DNA of 64,000 bases, from positions 620,001 through 684,000 of the forward strand of contig NZ_JALEGV010000012.1 of assembly GCF_022763245.1 (NCBI RefSeq), in the 5' to 3' direction. This DNA comes from Oricola sp. Lineage in GTDB: Bacteria > Pseudomonadota > Alphaproteobacteria > Rhizobiales > Rhizobiaceae. Made by a program: the position numbers and the translations under genes. Below are positions 1-9,135 of the stretch, piece after piece (position 1 is the stretch's first letter; each line of letters opens with the position of its first letter). The notes below the pieces were generated by a model. That model had not been told where the DNA came from. It ran no database searches and worked only from the letters and a program-made list of their open reading frames with translations.

Positions 1-548
1 ACGCCGCCGGTCTCCGTGAACCGGTCCATCGCCGTCCAGGTCTTCGCCGCGTAATCCGGTCCGGCATAGACCGATCCGATGCCGTCCTTGCCTATGAGGT
101 CGAGCGACATGCCCTCGATGGCGTCGAAATCGAGCTTCAGGCCCGTGGCGACGACGAGATAGTCGTAATCGACGGCCTTGCCGTCGGTCGTCACGACCTT
201 GCGGGCGGTCGGGTCGATCTCGGCCGCCGCCTCCGATATCCACTCGATATCCGACGGCAGCCAGTCCGAGGTGGCGGAGACCGAATAGCCGGCCGGCTTC
301 AGCCCGGCCGCGATCAGCGTGAAGCCGGGCTGGTAGAGATGCTGCTTGCGCGCGTCGATGATGGTGATTTTCGCCCCGTCCAGGCGCTGGGCGAGCCGGT
401 TGGCCATCGCCGTTCCCGCCGCGCCGGCGCCGAGGATCACGATCCTCGCTTTCGTGGGCAGCTTTTCGGCCCGGGCCGGCGAACCGGGCAACAGGACCGT
501 CGCACCTGCGGCCGAAAGGCCGAGAAACTGTCTTCGATTGGTGAGCAT
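1..548 (-). CDS. FAD-dependent sulfide:quinone-type oxidoreductase, N-terminal part
   Basis: Only the first 182 codons are present; the frame runs off the left edge. The protein opens with a twin-arginine-like signal (NRRQFLG, then a hydrophobic stretch ending near ARAE at about residue 28), so export as a folded flavoprotein is likely. A Rossmann FAD motif follows (ILGAGAAGTAMANRL, about residues 36-50), then HLYQPGFTLIAAG, typical of the sulfide:quinone oxidoreductase / flavocytochrome c sulfide dehydrogenase flavoprotein family. The family moves electrons from sulfide to quinone or cytochrome c. The catalytic cysteines lie outside the window, so the substrate is not proven; another NDH-2-like flavoprotein is possible. 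An FNR-type box lies about 100 bp upstream. Confidence 0.75.
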   Translation of the reverse strand, partial: MLTNRRQFLGLSAAGATVLLPGSPARAEKLPTKARIVILGAGAAGTAMANRLAQRLDGAKITIIDARKQHLYQPGFTLIAAGLKPAGYSVSATSDWLPSDIEWISEAAAEIDPTARKVVTTDGKAVDYDYLVVATGLKLDFDAIEGMSLDLIGKDGIGSVYAGPDYAAKTWTAMDRFTETGG

Positions 549-644
549 GCGCACCGCGCCTCCCCGCAACGTCGTTTCGTTTGCCGTCAGTGAGGGTGAC
601 GACTTGATGACATATGCGGATATTGGCATGTGACAGACGCCGCT

Positions 645-658
645 TTGACATGGATCAA
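645..658 (-). promoter_or_regulatory. FNR/Anr-type box upstream of the flavoprotein
   Basis: The sequence TTGACATGGATCAA matches the FNR consensus TTGAT-N4-ATCAA at 9 of 10 defined positions. It lies in the 176-bp gap between the flavoprotein start and the 3' end of the phosphatase gene, so the flavoprotein is its only plausible target here. Oxygen-dependent control is inferred. Confidence 0.45.
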
Positions 659-724
659 AAAGACGTATCTGAAATGCATTTTATCGGGCGCGATCGCGTG
701 CGGCGTCGGTCGCGCGGCGCGGCC

Positions 725-1564
725 TCAGCCTTCGATCAGGAAACCCAGCGTCGCGCGGATCGCGTTCCAGCTCTCTTCGTCGGGCGCCGTGAGAAGCATG
801 CCCTCGCGCATCGTCGCGCGATAGGCGCGGCCGTCGAGGAGTGCGGCATGGCCGCCGGCCTCGCGATGGATCAGTTCTCCGGCAGCGTGGTCCCAGGCGT
901 TCAGGGACGCCGTCAGGCAGAAGGATTCATGGCCCTGCGCCAGCATCCGGTATTCGTGGCACGAGCAGCCGAGCGACCCGACACGGCCGAACGCCATGAG
1001 AGCCGAGGCCAGCGCCGGACGCCGGGCGGCGTCGAACATGTGAAGCGGCACATAGCCGGTCATCGCGTCCAGGGGCCCCGGCGCGGCGGCGCGCAGCCGC
1101 GTCGCCGTTTCGCCCGGCCGGCCAAACCAGGCGCCGCCGCCGCGATGCGCCATCACCCAGTCGTCGCCGATCGGGTCGTAGAGAAGGCCGAAGACCGTCT
1201 CGCCGCCGGCGACCACGGCGAGGATCATCCCGAAGGTCGCGAGACCGTGGGCGTAGTTCCAGGTGCCGTCGATCGGATCGAGGATCACGGCCAGGTCCGC
1301 GCCGTCGAGACGGTCGAGGAGGCCGGGATCCGCGGCGACCGCCTCTTCTCCGATGACCAGCGCGTCAGGCAGCGCGGCATTGATCGCCGCGGTCATGCGC
1401 GCCTCGGAACGCTGATCCGCCTCCGTGACCAGATCCGATGGCGAGGATTTCGCACTGATCGCGTCAGGCCGCAGGTTGCGGAAACGCGGAAGAACTTCGA
1501 CGCGCGCGGCGTCGCGCACGATCTCGAGCAGCCTGTCGGCCGCGGTCTCGTCAAATCGGGTCAT
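725..1564 (-). CDS. inositol monophosphatase family protein
   Basis: A 279-residue protein of the Mg2+-dependent inositol monophosphatase / 3'-phosphoadenosine phosphatase superfamily. The metal-binding motifs are present: GEEA near residue 72, DPIDGTWNYAHG near residues 96-107, and the C-terminal WDHAAGELIHREAGG near residues 223-237. Length is normal for the family (250-290). It probably dephosphorylates a sugar or inositol phosphate; the true substrate cannot be read. It converges with nothing and stands apart from the polysaccharide genes that start 140 bp away on the other strand. Confidence 0.85.
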   Translation of the reverse strand: MTRFDETAADRLLEIVRDAARVEVLPRFRNLRPDAISAKSSPSDLVTEADQRSEARMTAAINAALPDALVIGEEAVAADPGLLDRLDGADLAVILDPIDGTWNYAHGLATFGMILAVVAGGETVFGLLYDPIGDDWVMAHRGGGAWFGRPGETATRLRAAAPGPLDAMTGYVPLHMFDAARRPALASALMAFGRVGSLGCSCHEYRMLAQGHESFCLTASLNAWDHAAGELIHREAGGHAALLDGRAYRATMREGMLLTAPDEESWNAIRATLGFLIEG

Positions 1565-1705
1565 TTCGGATCACATCGACTGGAAGGGCTGGCGGATGGC
1601 GCTCTCACCGGGCGAATAGCAGGCGGGGTCGCAGCCATCAACCGTCGTCAGCCGTCATGGACGGGTTTGACGAGAAGCCGGCAATCCTGTTTCTCGGTGG
1701 GCACG

Positions 1706-2311
1706 ATGATGAGCGCCACCGACCCGCATGCCAGAACGACAGCCGACCGGCTCGCCAAGCGGGTCATGGACCTGGCTTTCGTTGCCACGGTGGCGGTCGC
1801 GTTCTGGTGGCTGCTGCTGGCCATCTGGCTCGCCGTGCGGCTGACCTCGCCCGGTCCGGCGCTGTTTGCCCAGACCCGTGTCGGGCAAGGCGAGAAGGTG
1901 TTCACCTGCTACAAGTTCCGCACCATGCAGGTGGGAACCCCGCAGGCCGGCACGCACGAGGTCTCGCCTGCGGCGATCACCCCGCTCGGGCGCCGGCTGC
2001 GCCGCTGGAAGATCGACGAACTGCCGCAGATCTGGAACGTCGCGCGCGGCGAGATGAGCCTTGTCGGCCCGCGCCCCTGCCTGCCCGGCCAGAGCGAATT
2101 GATCGCCTGGCGCAGACGCCTCGGCGTCTTTGCCTGCAGGCCGGGCATCACCGGCCTGGCGCAGGTGGCCGGCGTCGACATGAGCGAACCGGAGAAACTG
2201 GCCCGTATCGACGCGCGCTATTGCGCGTCGCGCAGCCTGGCTCTCGACCTGCGGCTGGCGGTTCAGACCCTGCCCGTCGGCAGGTTGACGGGGGGTTATC
2301 GCAAGATCTGA
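1706..2311 (+). CDS. bacterial sugar transferase (undecaprenyl-phosphate glycosyl-1-phosphate transferase type)
   Basis: About 201 residues, the short single-domain form of the polyisoprenyl-phosphate sugar-1-phosphate transferase family. One N-terminal membrane helix (residues about 22-42) is followed by the family core: RLTSPGPALFAQTRVG, CYKFRTM, KIDELPQIWNV, GEMSLVGPRP and RPGITGLAQVAG. Members load the first sugar of a surface polysaccharide repeat onto undecaprenyl phosphate at the inner membrane. The frame stays open far upstream, but family homology begins just after ATGATG at 1706, preceded by GGTGGG, so that start was chosen. It lies upstream of the dTDP-rhamnose genes, consistent with rhamnose-containing polysaccharide assembly. 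Confidence 0.85.
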   Translation: MMSATDPHARTTADRLAKRVMDLAFVATVAVAFWWLLLAIWLAVRLTSPGPALFAQTRVGQGEKVFTCYKFRTMQVGTPQAGTHEVSPAAITPLGRRLRRWKIDELPQIWNVARGEMSLVGPRPCLPGQSELIAWRRRLGVFACRPGITGLAQVAGVDMSEPEKLARIDARYCASRSLALDLRLAVQTLPVGRLTGGYRKI

Positions 2312-2428
2312 CGGCGTCCGACCGCAGCTTTGCCGGTTGTTTTTCGCCTTCTTTGCCGATAGCTCCCTCGTGTCGGACATGCAGCGGGCGGGTCGTCCAC
2401 CCGCTCCGGGAAGGATCGCGAGGGGGCC

Positions 2429-3310
2429 ATGAAGGGGATCATACTGGCCGGGGGAACCGGGAGCCGGCTTTATCCGGTGACGATCGCGGTCTCCAAGCAG
2501 ATGCTTCCGATCTACGACAAGCCGATGATCTACTACCCGCTGAGCGTGCTCATGCTGGCGGGCATTCGCGAGATTCTCGTCATTTCCACGCCGCGCGACC
2601 TGCCGCAGTTCCAGCACCTTCTGGGCGACGGCTCCGCGTTCGGCCTGAGTTTCTCCTATGCCGAACAGGCCCAGCCGAACGGTCTGGCGGAAGCCTTCAT
2701 TATCGGCCGCGACTTCGTGGGCGACGACTCGGTCGCCCTGATCCTCGGCGACAACATCTATTACGGCGAGGGCCTGACGGACCTTTGCCAGACGGCCGTC
2801 GGCAAGCCGCATGGCGCGACCGTCTTCGCCTATTACGTCTCCGATCCCGAGCGCTACGGCGTCGTCGGCTTCGACGCCGAGACGGGTCTGGCGCGCTCGA
2901 TCGAGGAAAAGCCGAAGGAGCCCAAATCCAACTGGGCGGTGACCGGGCTTTATTTCTACGACAACGACGTGCTCGACATCGCCGCCTCCGTGACCCCTTC
3001 GGCGCGCGGCGAGCTGGAGATCACCGACGTCAACCGGGCCTATATGGCGCGCGGCGACCTGCATGTGGCGAGGCTCGGCCGCGGATATGCCTGGCTCGAC
3101 ACCGGCACCCATGACAGTTTCCACGAGGCCTCGGCCTTCGTGCGCACCATCGAGCACCGCCAGGGCATCAAGATCGCCTGCCCGGAGGAGATCGGCCTGG
3201 AACAGGGCTGGCTGACGCCCGAAGCGGTGGAGGAACGCGCCGCCACGCTCGGCAAGACGGACTACGCCGAATATCTGCGCCGCCGCGCCAGAGAGATCAT
3301 CCATGGCTGA
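2429..3310 (+). CDS. rmlA: glucose-1-phosphate thymidylyltransferase RmlA
   Basis: A 293-residue nucleotidyltransferase making dTDP-glucose from glucose-1-phosphate and dTTP, the first step of dTDP-L-rhamnose synthesis. The N-terminal signature [16 protein letters not shown] is present, followed by [17 protein letters not shown]; the sugar-binding [18 protein letters not shown] stretch and the WLDTGTHDS motif are intact. Length matches short RmlA (about 290). Start ATG follows AAGGATCGCGAGGGGGCC. It overlaps rmlC by 8 nt, the first link in a tightly packed rmlACBD operon. Confidence 0.95.
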   Translation: MKGIILAGGTGSRLYPVTIAVSKQMLPIYDKPMIYYPLSVLMLAGIREILVISTPRDLPQFQHLLGDGSAFGLSFSYAEQAQPNGLAEAFIIGRDFVGDDSVALILGDNIYYGEGLTDLCQTAVGKPHGATVFAYYVSDPERYGVVGFDAETGLARSIEEKPKEPKSNWAVTGLYFYDNDVLDIAASVTPSARGELEITDVNRAYMARGDLHVARLGRGYAWLDTGTHDSFHEASAFVRTIEHRQGIKIACPEEIGLEQGWLTPEAVEERAATLGKTDYAEYLRRRAREIIHG

Positions 3311-3875
3311 GATCCGCGACCTCGGACTGGAGGGCGTCGTCGAGATCGTGCCGCGCAGGTTCGGCGACGAGCGCGGCTTCTTCTCCGAGGTCCACAATGC
3401 GCGCGCCCTGGCCGACGCCGGCATCGACATCGCGTTCTGCCAGGACAATCACTCGCTGTCGCGCGATCGCGGCGTGCTGCGCGGCCTGCATTTCCAGTTG
3501 CCGCCGCATGCCCAGGCCAAGCTGGTGCGGGTGACGCGCGGCGCGATCTTCGACGTCGCCGTCGACATCCGCAAGGGTTCGCCGACCTTCGGCCGCTGGG
3601 TGGGGCTGGAAGTGTCGGCGGACAAATGGAACCAGATCCTCGTGCCGAAAGGCTTCGCGCACGGCTTCGTCACGCTCGCGCGGGACACCGAGGTGCAGTA
3701 CAAGGTGGACGCGTATTACGCGCCCGACTGCGACCGCTCGATCCGCTTCGACGACCCCGCGCTCGGCATCGACTGGCCGGTCGCGGCGAGCGACGTGATC
3801 CTGTCGGCGAAGGACGCGAACGCTCCGATGCTCGCCGATGTCGACACCGGCTTCGTCTACGCAAACGGAGGCTAG
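3303..3875 (+). CDS. rmlC: dTDP-4-dehydrorhamnose 3,5-epimerase RmlC
   Basis: A 190-residue cupin-fold epimerase converting dTDP-4-keto-6-deoxyglucose to dTDP-4-keto-rhamnose. Visible motifs are [20 protein letters not shown], which carries the catalytic His, then VPKGFAHGF and VQYKVDAYY with the active-site Tyr region. Length is the family norm (180-190). The start lies 8 nt inside the end of rmlA, which suggests translational coupling; rmlB follows after 4 nt. Confidence 0.95.
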   Translation: MAEIRDLGLEGVVEIVPRRFGDERGFFSEVHNARALADAGIDIAFCQDNHSLSRDRGVLRGLHFQLPPHAQAKLVRVTRGAIFDVAVDIRKGSPTFGRWVGLEVSADKWNQILVPKGFAHGFVTLARDTEVQYKVDAYYAPDCDRSIRFDDPALGIDWPVAASDVILSAKDANAPMLADVDTGFVYANGG

Positions 3876-3879
3876 CCCC

Positions 3880-4947
3880 ATGCGGATCATGGTCACCGGC
3901 GGCGCCGGCTTCATCGGATCGGCGGTCTGCCGGCATCTCGTGTCGAAGGGCGAGGATGTCGTCCTCAATCTCGACGCTTTGACCTATGCCGGCAACCTGC
4001 AGTCGCTCAAGCCGATCGAGAACCACCCGAACCACATCTTCCTGAAGGCCGACATCCGCGACGAGGAGACGGTGTTCGCGGCGATGCAGGCGCATGACAT
4101 CGACGCCGTCATGCATCTCGCCGCAGAAAGCCATGTCGACCGCTCCATCGACGGCCCGGACATCTTCCTGGACACCAACGTGATCGGGACCGGCCGGATG
4201 CTGTCGGCGGCGCGGCGCCACTGGGACACGCTGTCGGCCGAGCGGCGCGAGGCGTTCCGCTTCCACCACGTCTCCACCGACGAGGTCTATGGCGACCTGC
4301 CCTTCGATCGCGGCATCTTCACCGAGGAGACGCCCTACCAGCCGTCTTCGCCCTATTCGGCCTCCAAGGCGGCGTCGGATCACCTCGTGCGCGCCTGGCA
4401 CCACACCTACGGCCTGCCGGTGGTGCTGTCGAACTGCTCCAACAATTACGGCCCGTTCCACTTCCCCGAAAAGCTGATCCCGCTGGTGACGCTGAACGCG
4501 CTCGACGGCCGCGACCTGCCGGTCTACGGCAAGGGCGAGAACATCCGCGACTGGCTCTACGTGGAAGACCATGCCCGCGCGCTGGAAACGGTCGTGAAGT
4601 CCGGCGTTCCCGGCGAGACCTACAATATCGGCGGCCGCTCGGAACGCACCAATATCGACGTCGTGCGCGCCATCTGCGCGATCCTCGACACGGAACGCCC
4701 GCTCGGCGGCGACACAAGCTACGCCGAGCAGATCCGCTTCGTCACCGACCGCCCCGGCCATGACCGGCGCTACGCGATCGACCCGACCAAGATCGAGCGC
4801 GACCTCGGCTGGACGGCCGAGGAGACGTTCGAGACTGGCCTGGCGAAGACCATCCGCTGGTATCTCGACAATGACTGGTGGTGGGCCCCGATCCGCGAGA
4901 CCGACGCCGGCGAGCGACGGGGCAAGGTCGAAAGCCATGCCGGATAG
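3880..4947 (+). CDS. rmlB: dTDP-glucose 4,6-dehydratase RmlB
   Basis: A 355-residue extended short-chain dehydrogenase that oxidises, dehydrates and reduces dTDP-glucose to dTDP-4-keto-6-deoxyglucose. It shows [13 protein letters not shown] (NAD binding), [15 protein letters not shown], the STDEVYGDL catalytic segment and the YSASKAASD Tyr-x3-Lys pair, as in authentic RmlB. An upstream in-frame extension to 3838 lies inside rmlC and was rejected because the Rossmann motif begins right after ATG at 3880. The 3' end overlaps rmlD by 11 nt. Confidence 0.95.
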   Translation: MRIMVTGGAGFIGSAVCRHLVSKGEDVVLNLDALTYAGNLQSLKPIENHPNHIFLKADIRDEETVFAAMQAHDIDAVMHLAAESHVDRSIDGPDIFLDTNVIGTGRMLSAARRHWDTLSAERREAFRFHHVSTDEVYGDLPFDRGIFTEETPYQPSSPYSASKAASDHLVRAWHHTYGLPVVLSNCSNNYGPFHFPEKLIPLVTLNALDGRDLPVYGKGENIRDWLYVEDHARALETVVKSGVPGETYNIGGRSERTNIDVVRAICAILDTERPLGGDTSYAEQIRFVTDRPGHDRRYAIDPTKIERDLGWTAEETFETGLAKTIRWYLDNDWWWAPIRETDAGERRGKVESHAG

Positions 4948-5821
4948 GCCTATGCGCATCGTCGTCACCGGCCGCGACGGCCAGGTCGCAAGGGCGCTCG
5001 CCGAACGCGTCGCGGCCACCACCGGCCACGACCTCGTCCACGCCGCCCGGCCGGAGTTCGACCTGGAAGCGCCGGACACGCTCGCCGAGGCGATCGCCGC
5101 GCTTGAGCCCGACCTCGTCGTCAACGCGGCGGCCTACACAGCCGTCGACAAGGCGGAGAGCGAGCCGGAGCGGGCGATGGCGGTCAACGCGACCGCCGCC
5201 GGCGAGATCGCGCGCGGGGCGAGGCTGGCGGGCGCGCCGATCGTGCAGCTCTCGACCGACTACGTCTTCGACGGCGCGCTTGACCGGCCGTATCGCGAGG
5301 ACGACCCCGTCGCGCCGCTCGGCGCCTATGGCCGCAGCAAGCTCGCCGGCGAGATCGCCGTGCGCGAAGCCAATCCGCGCCATGTCATCCTGCGCACCGC
5401 CTGGGTCTATTCGCCCTTCGGCGCCAACTTCGTGAAGACCATGCTGCGCCTCGCCGAAACCAGGGACGAGATGGGCGTCGTTTCCGACCAGCACGGCAAT
5501 CCGACCTCGGCTTTCGACATCGCCGACGCGATCCTCGCGGTCGCCGGCGGGCTGGGGTCCACGAACAGCGGCACCTACCATCTTGCCGGCACGGGCCCGG
5601 CGACCTGGCACGAATTCGCGCAGGCGATCTTCGAGATCGCCGGCCCGCACCTGCCGAAGACACCGCGCGTCAACGCCATCACGACAGCCGACTACCCGAC
5701 ACCCGCCCCGCGCCCGGCCAATTCGCGCCTCGACACCGGGCTCTTCGAACGGACCTTCGGATACCGCGCGCCGGAATGGCGGACATCGCTGCGCGAAACG
5801 GTCGAACGGCTGTTTCCATGA
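4937..5821 (+). CDS. rmlD: dTDP-4-dehydrorhamnose reductase RmlD
   Basis: The last step to dTDP-L-rhamnose, an NAD(P)H-dependent reduction. 294 residues from ATG 4937 (an alternative ATG at 4952 gives 289). Visible motifs are [11 protein letters not shown] (dinucleotide binding), [20 protein letters not shown] and YGRSKLAGE with the catalytic Tyr-x3-Lys; all are standard for RmlD. It overlaps rmlB by 11 nt and its stop codon shares an ATGA overlap with the following glycosyltransferase, so all five genes are probably one transcript. Confidence 0.93.
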   Translation: MPDRPMRIVVTGRDGQVARALAERVAATTGHDLVHAARPEFDLEAPDTLAEAIAALEPDLVVNAAAYTAVDKAESEPERAMAVNATAAGEIARGARLAGAPIVQLSTDYVFDGALDRPYREDDPVAPLGAYGRSKLAGEIAVREANPRHVILRTAWVYSPFGANFVKTMLRLAETRDEMGVVSDQHGNPTSAFDIADAILAVAGGLGSTNSGTYHLAGTGPATWHEFAQAIFEIAGPHLPKTPRVNAITTADYPTPAPRPANSRLDTGLFERTFGYRAPEWRTSLRETVERLFP

Positions 5822-6765
5822 CTGCCAGAGGGCCGGCAGACGCACCGCGTTTCCTGATCCTGCTCGCGGCCTTCAACGGCGAAAGCCATCTCGACGAGCA
5901 ACTCGCGTCGCTTGCGGCGCTCGACGAAGAGCGCATCGACGTGCTTGCGTCGGATGACGGATCGACCGACCGCACCGCGGACATCCTGTCGACGGCGGCG
6001 ACGGATTGGACGAAGGGCCGCTTCGACATCCAGGCCGGGCCCCGCGCCGGCGCCGCGGAAAATTTCCGGTCGCTGATCCGCAACGCCGAGACCGGCGCGG
6101 ACTATGTCGCATTCTGCGACCAGGACGACCTCTGGGACCCGGACAAGCTCGGCCATGCGCTGCGCAACCTGAGCGATGTCCCGACCTCCATGCCGGCGCT
6201 CTATTGCGGCGCGACCCGCACCATGTCCGAGACCGGCCAGCAAACCGGAACGTCGCCGCTCATGCCGCGGCCGCCGTCCTTTCGAAACGCTCTCGTCCAG
6301 TCGATCGCCGGCGGCAACACGATGGTCATGAACCGCGCCGCGTTCCACCTGCTGCAAGAGGCAAGCGACAAGGCGCCCTTCGTCCTGCATGACTGGTGGA
6401 GCTACATCGTGATCTCCGGCGCCGGCGGCACGATCGCCTACGACCCGACGCCCCGCGTTTCCTATCGCCAGCACGGCGGCAATCTGATCGGCACGAACAC
6501 GGGCTTTCAGGCACGCATGCGGCGGGTCAGGCAGCTTCTGCGGGGCGGATGGTCGGACTGGATCGACACCAATCTGTCGGCCTTGAGCGAAGCGCGCGAG
6601 CTGCTCACGGAAGAAAACCGGCGCGTGCTCGACGAGTTCGTCGCGCTACGCAGGGACCGCAACCCGCTGCGGCGAGTCCGCCGCCTTCAAGCGTTGCGGA
6701 TCCACCGCCAGCAGGAAACGGGCAACATGTCGATGGCGGTCGCGGCGCTCATCGGCAAGTTGTGA
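5818..6765 (+). CDS. family 2 glycosyltransferase, probably rhamnosyltransferase
   Basis: A 315-residue GT-A fold glycosyltransferase. The N-terminus has LLAAFNGESHLDEQLASL and ASDDGSTDRT (nucleotide-sugar binding), then the metal-binding CDQDDLWDPDKL near residue 100. This DQDD form is common in RfbF/RgpF-type rhamnosyltransferases. No membrane helices are evident. Because it is coupled to rmlD by an ATGA overlap, dTDP-rhamnose is the obvious donor; the acceptor is unknown. The C-terminal 80 residues are Arg-rich and helical. Confidence 0.85.
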   Translation: MTARGPADAPRFLILLAAFNGESHLDEQLASLAALDEERIDVLASDDGSTDRTADILSTAATDWTKGRFDIQAGPRAGAAENFRSLIRNAETGADYVAFCDQDDLWDPDKLGHALRNLSDVPTSMPALYCGATRTMSETGQQTGTSPLMPRPPSFRNALVQSIAGGNTMVMNRAAFHLLQEASDKAPFVLHDWWSYIVISGAGGTIAYDPTPRVSYRQHGGNLIGTNTGFQARMRRVRQLLRGGWSDWIDTNLSALSEARELLTEENRRVLDEFVALRRDRNPLRRVRRLQALRIHRQQETGNMSMAVAALIGKL

Positions 6766-6775
6766 GGCAAACCCG

Positions 6776-8239
6776 TCACGCGGCGTTGACGTTGCGGGCC
6801 GCTTCCTTGCGCTTTTCGGCGTAGTATTCCCGTTTCTGGACATACATCAGATAGTCGGCGCGTCCGACGACGGACTCCATGCTTTCGCCCGGCTCGCTGA
6901 CGGCGACGCCCAGCGCGATCTCCAGCGGGGCGTCGGAATAGAACTGGTTGTTGATCTTCAACAGCTTGCGGATGTTCTCGACCAGCGCCGCTGCCTCCAG
7001 CCATCCGCTGCCCGGCATGAGGATGGCGAATTCGTCGCCGCCGATCCTGGCCGCACAATTCGGCTGGGGAACCGCTTCCTTCAGCACCTCGCCGAGCCTG
7101 CGCAACATGTTGTCGCCGGCTTCGTGGCCGAGGCTGTCATTGGTTTCCTTCAGGCCGTTCAGATCGATGACGATGGCCGACACCGGACGCAGCGGCTTCC
7201 TGTCGAGCCGGTTCATTTCGTCGGTGTAGAAGGCGCGGTTGTAAAGCTTCGTCAGCACGTCGTGCTTGCCCAGATATTCCAGATAGGCTTCCGCCTTCTT
7301 GCGCGCGGTGATGTCGGTCAGAGAAACCTGGACGAGGGACCAGTCTTCCTCGTGGCCGGGAAAGACCGAGAACTGCAGCAGGACATGGCGCTCGGTACCG
7401 TCCAGCGCATAGTTCAGCACTTCGCGGCTATGCGACAGGTTGCCGTCCCAAAGCTCGATCAGTTGCTCGCGGAAATGCTGTTCCATGTCGTCGCGAAAGA
7501 TCTCCTGCTGGCGCTGCAGCAGGGTGTGCCGGTCGGGCGCGCGGAAGAGGTCGAGCGTCGCGTTGTTGACCCGGATCACGCGGATCTCGCTCATGCACTG
7601 GCGCACGAATTCGGGATGGACGTCGGTGAAGACGCGGAAATCGTTGATCCCCTGTTCGCGCACGCCCTCGAGCAGCCGCTTGATCGTGCTGAAATCCTCG
7701 ACCCACAGCGATACGGGCGAATGCTCGAAGATACCGTCGGCGTAGCGGCGCTGTTCCTGCTCGCGGCGGCGCGCCTCTTCGCGCGCCGTGACGTCTTCCG
7801 TCGTCAGCAGCAGCCGGTCCATCTTCTCCTCATGGCCGGGCAGGATCGAGCCGCGCAACTGGATGTCGAGGCGCCGGCCGCTCAATGTGTAGTTGACGGC
7901 GTTGCTGGAAAACTCGCGCTTGCCATCCCAGAGCTGCGCCAGTTCCTCGATATGGGTGGTCAGCATGTCGTCGCGGAACACCGTGCCGAGATTGGCGATC
8001 AGTTCGTCCTGATCGGCCGCCTCGAACAGTTCCAGCGTCCGGCGGTTCACCTGCAAGACGCGGATCGCCGCCGAACAGGCGGCGGCCCGTGAGAGGTCTT
8101 CTGTCAGATAGGCGCGGATGTCCTCCACGCCTTCGGCGCGCCAGCGATCAAACAGCGCCTTTACGCCACTGAAATCCTCGATCCACATGGCGACTGGAGC
8201 AAGGTCGAAGACCTGTTGTTCATGAATAGCAGTGTTCAC
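6776..8239 (-). CDS. diguanylate cyclase with two tandem PAS-like sensor domains
   Basis: About 487 residues from the GTG at 8239, which has GGGAG 8 nt upstream; a TTG at 8293 would add 18 residues. The C-terminus is a GGDEF domain with the intact motif RIGGDEFAIL, so c-di-GMP synthesis is likely. No RxxD inhibitory site sits five residues before it. The sensor half holds two similar copies of a roughly 130-residue PAS-like unit, each opening with W(I/V)EDFS-x-(V/I)K and ending near LPGHEE or FPGHEE, then DVTA or DITA. No membrane helices or signal peptide are seen, so it should be cytosolic. It converges with the glycosyltransferase and may regulate surface polysaccharide, but that is inference. 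Confidence 0.85.
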   Translation of the reverse strand: MNTAIHEQQVFDLAPVAMWIEDFSGVKALFDRWRAEGVEDIRAYLTEDLSRAAACSAAIRVLQVNRRTLELFEAADQDELIANLGTVFRDDMLTTHIEELAQLWDGKREFSSNAVNYTLSGRRLDIQLRGSILPGHEEKMDRLLLTTEDVTAREEARRREQEQRRYADGIFEHSPVSLWVEDFSTIKRLLEGVREQGINDFRVFTDVHPEFVRQCMSEIRVIRVNNATLDLFRAPDRHTLLQRQQEIFRDDMEQHFREQLIELWDGNLSHSREVLNYALDGTERHVLLQFSVFPGHEEDWSLVQVSLTDITARKKAEAYLEYLGKHDVLTKLYNRAFYTDEMNRLDRKPLRPVSAIVIDLNGLKETNDSLGHEAGDNMLRRLGEVLKEAVPQPNCAARIGGDEFAILMPGSGWLEAAALVENIRKLLKINNQFYSDAPLEIALGVAVSEPGESMESVVGRADYLMYVQKREYYAEKRKEAARNVNAA

Positions 8240-8349
8240 GACGCGCTCCCGTATTGGCTTGTCGCCGCAATTCTGACGCGAAAAAGTATCCAAGCGTTTA
8301 AGCCCCTGCGTCAGGTCACAAGCCCGATCACCCGCGCTCTACCGCGAAA

Positions 8350-9135
8350 TTACGCTTCGTCTCCACCGTTTTCGGCCAAAGAGGCCAGAAGTGAGCGCGC
8401 CGCGCCGACCAAAAGCCCCGTATCGACGCCCCCCGCGACGAAGCGGTAGCCCCAGTTGCGGTAACGTGTCGCATCCTGCGCGCGGGTCGCGAGAATGCCA
8501 GGAACCTTGCCTGCAGCGGCAATGCGTCCGGCAGCCGCGCGAATCGCGTCCTGCACCTCTGGCGCGCCCGGATTGCCGAGATGCCCCATCGAGGCCGAAA
8601 GGTCGGACGGACCGATGAAGACGCCGTCGACGCCATCGACCGCGGCGATCTCTTCCAGACGCGCCAGCGCGTCCGCCGTCTCGATCTGCACGAGGACGCA
8701 GATCTGCTCGTTGGCCTTCTTGAGATAGTCCGTCGCCATGCCGTAGCGGCTGGCCCGCGTCGAGCCGGCGACGCCGCGAATGCCCTCCGGCGGATAGCGC
8801 GTCGCCCGGACCGCCGCGGCGGCCTCCTCGGGCGTCTCCACGAAGGGAACGAGAAGCGTCTGCACGCCGATGTCGAGCAGTTTCTTGATCAGCACCTTGT
8901 CGTTCCAGGCGGGCCGCGCGACCGCCGCCGCGCTGCCGGTCGCCGCCGCCTGCAGGATGGGCTGCAGCGACGCGACCTCGACCGGCGAATGTTCGGTGTC
9001 GAACAGCATCCAGTCGAAGCCGACCAGCGACAGCGCCTCGGCCGCGACCGGGCTGGCCAGCGAATTCCAGACGCCCCATTGGGTCTCGCCCGCTGCGAGC
9101 CGTGCCTTGAAGCGGTTGACCGGCGCCTCGATCAT
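8350..9135 (-). CDS. HpcH/HpaI family aldolase
   Basis: A 261-residue class II (metal-dependent) pyruvate aldolase of the 4-hydroxy-2-oxoheptanedioate aldolase family. Visible are FDTEHSPVE (catalytic His region), the Arg of VARPAWND, the metal ligand Glu of LVQIETADAL and Asp of GPSDLSASMG. In aromatic meta-cleavage pathways this enzyme releases pyruvate plus an aldehyde in the final step. Start ATG 9135 overlaps the stop of the hydratase gene (ATGA). Much longer open frames upstream are antisense-composition extensions inside that gene. Confidence 0.9.
   Translation of the reverse strand: MIEAPVNRFKARLAAGETQWGVWNSLASPVAAEALSLVGFDWMLFDTEHSPVEVASLQPILQAAATGSAAAVARPAWNDKVLIKKLLDIGVQTLLVPFVETPEEAAAAVRATRYPPEGIRGVAGSTRASRYGMATDYLKKANEQICVLVQIETADALARLEEIAAVDGVDGVFIGPSDLSASMGHLGNPGAPEVQDAIRAAAGRIAAAGKVPGILATRAQDATRYRNWGYRFVAGGVDTGLLVGAARSLLASLAENGGDEA

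Noticed and set aside
614-1700. Long plus-strand open frame upstream of the sugar transferase
   Set aside because: It is antisense to a well-supported inositol-monophosphatase gene and has Arg-rich, low-complexity translation; only the part after 1706 has family motifs.
1655-3448. 597-codon minus-strand open frame over the rml genes
   Set aside because: High-GC antisense frame of rmlA and the sugar transferase; no domain recognised.
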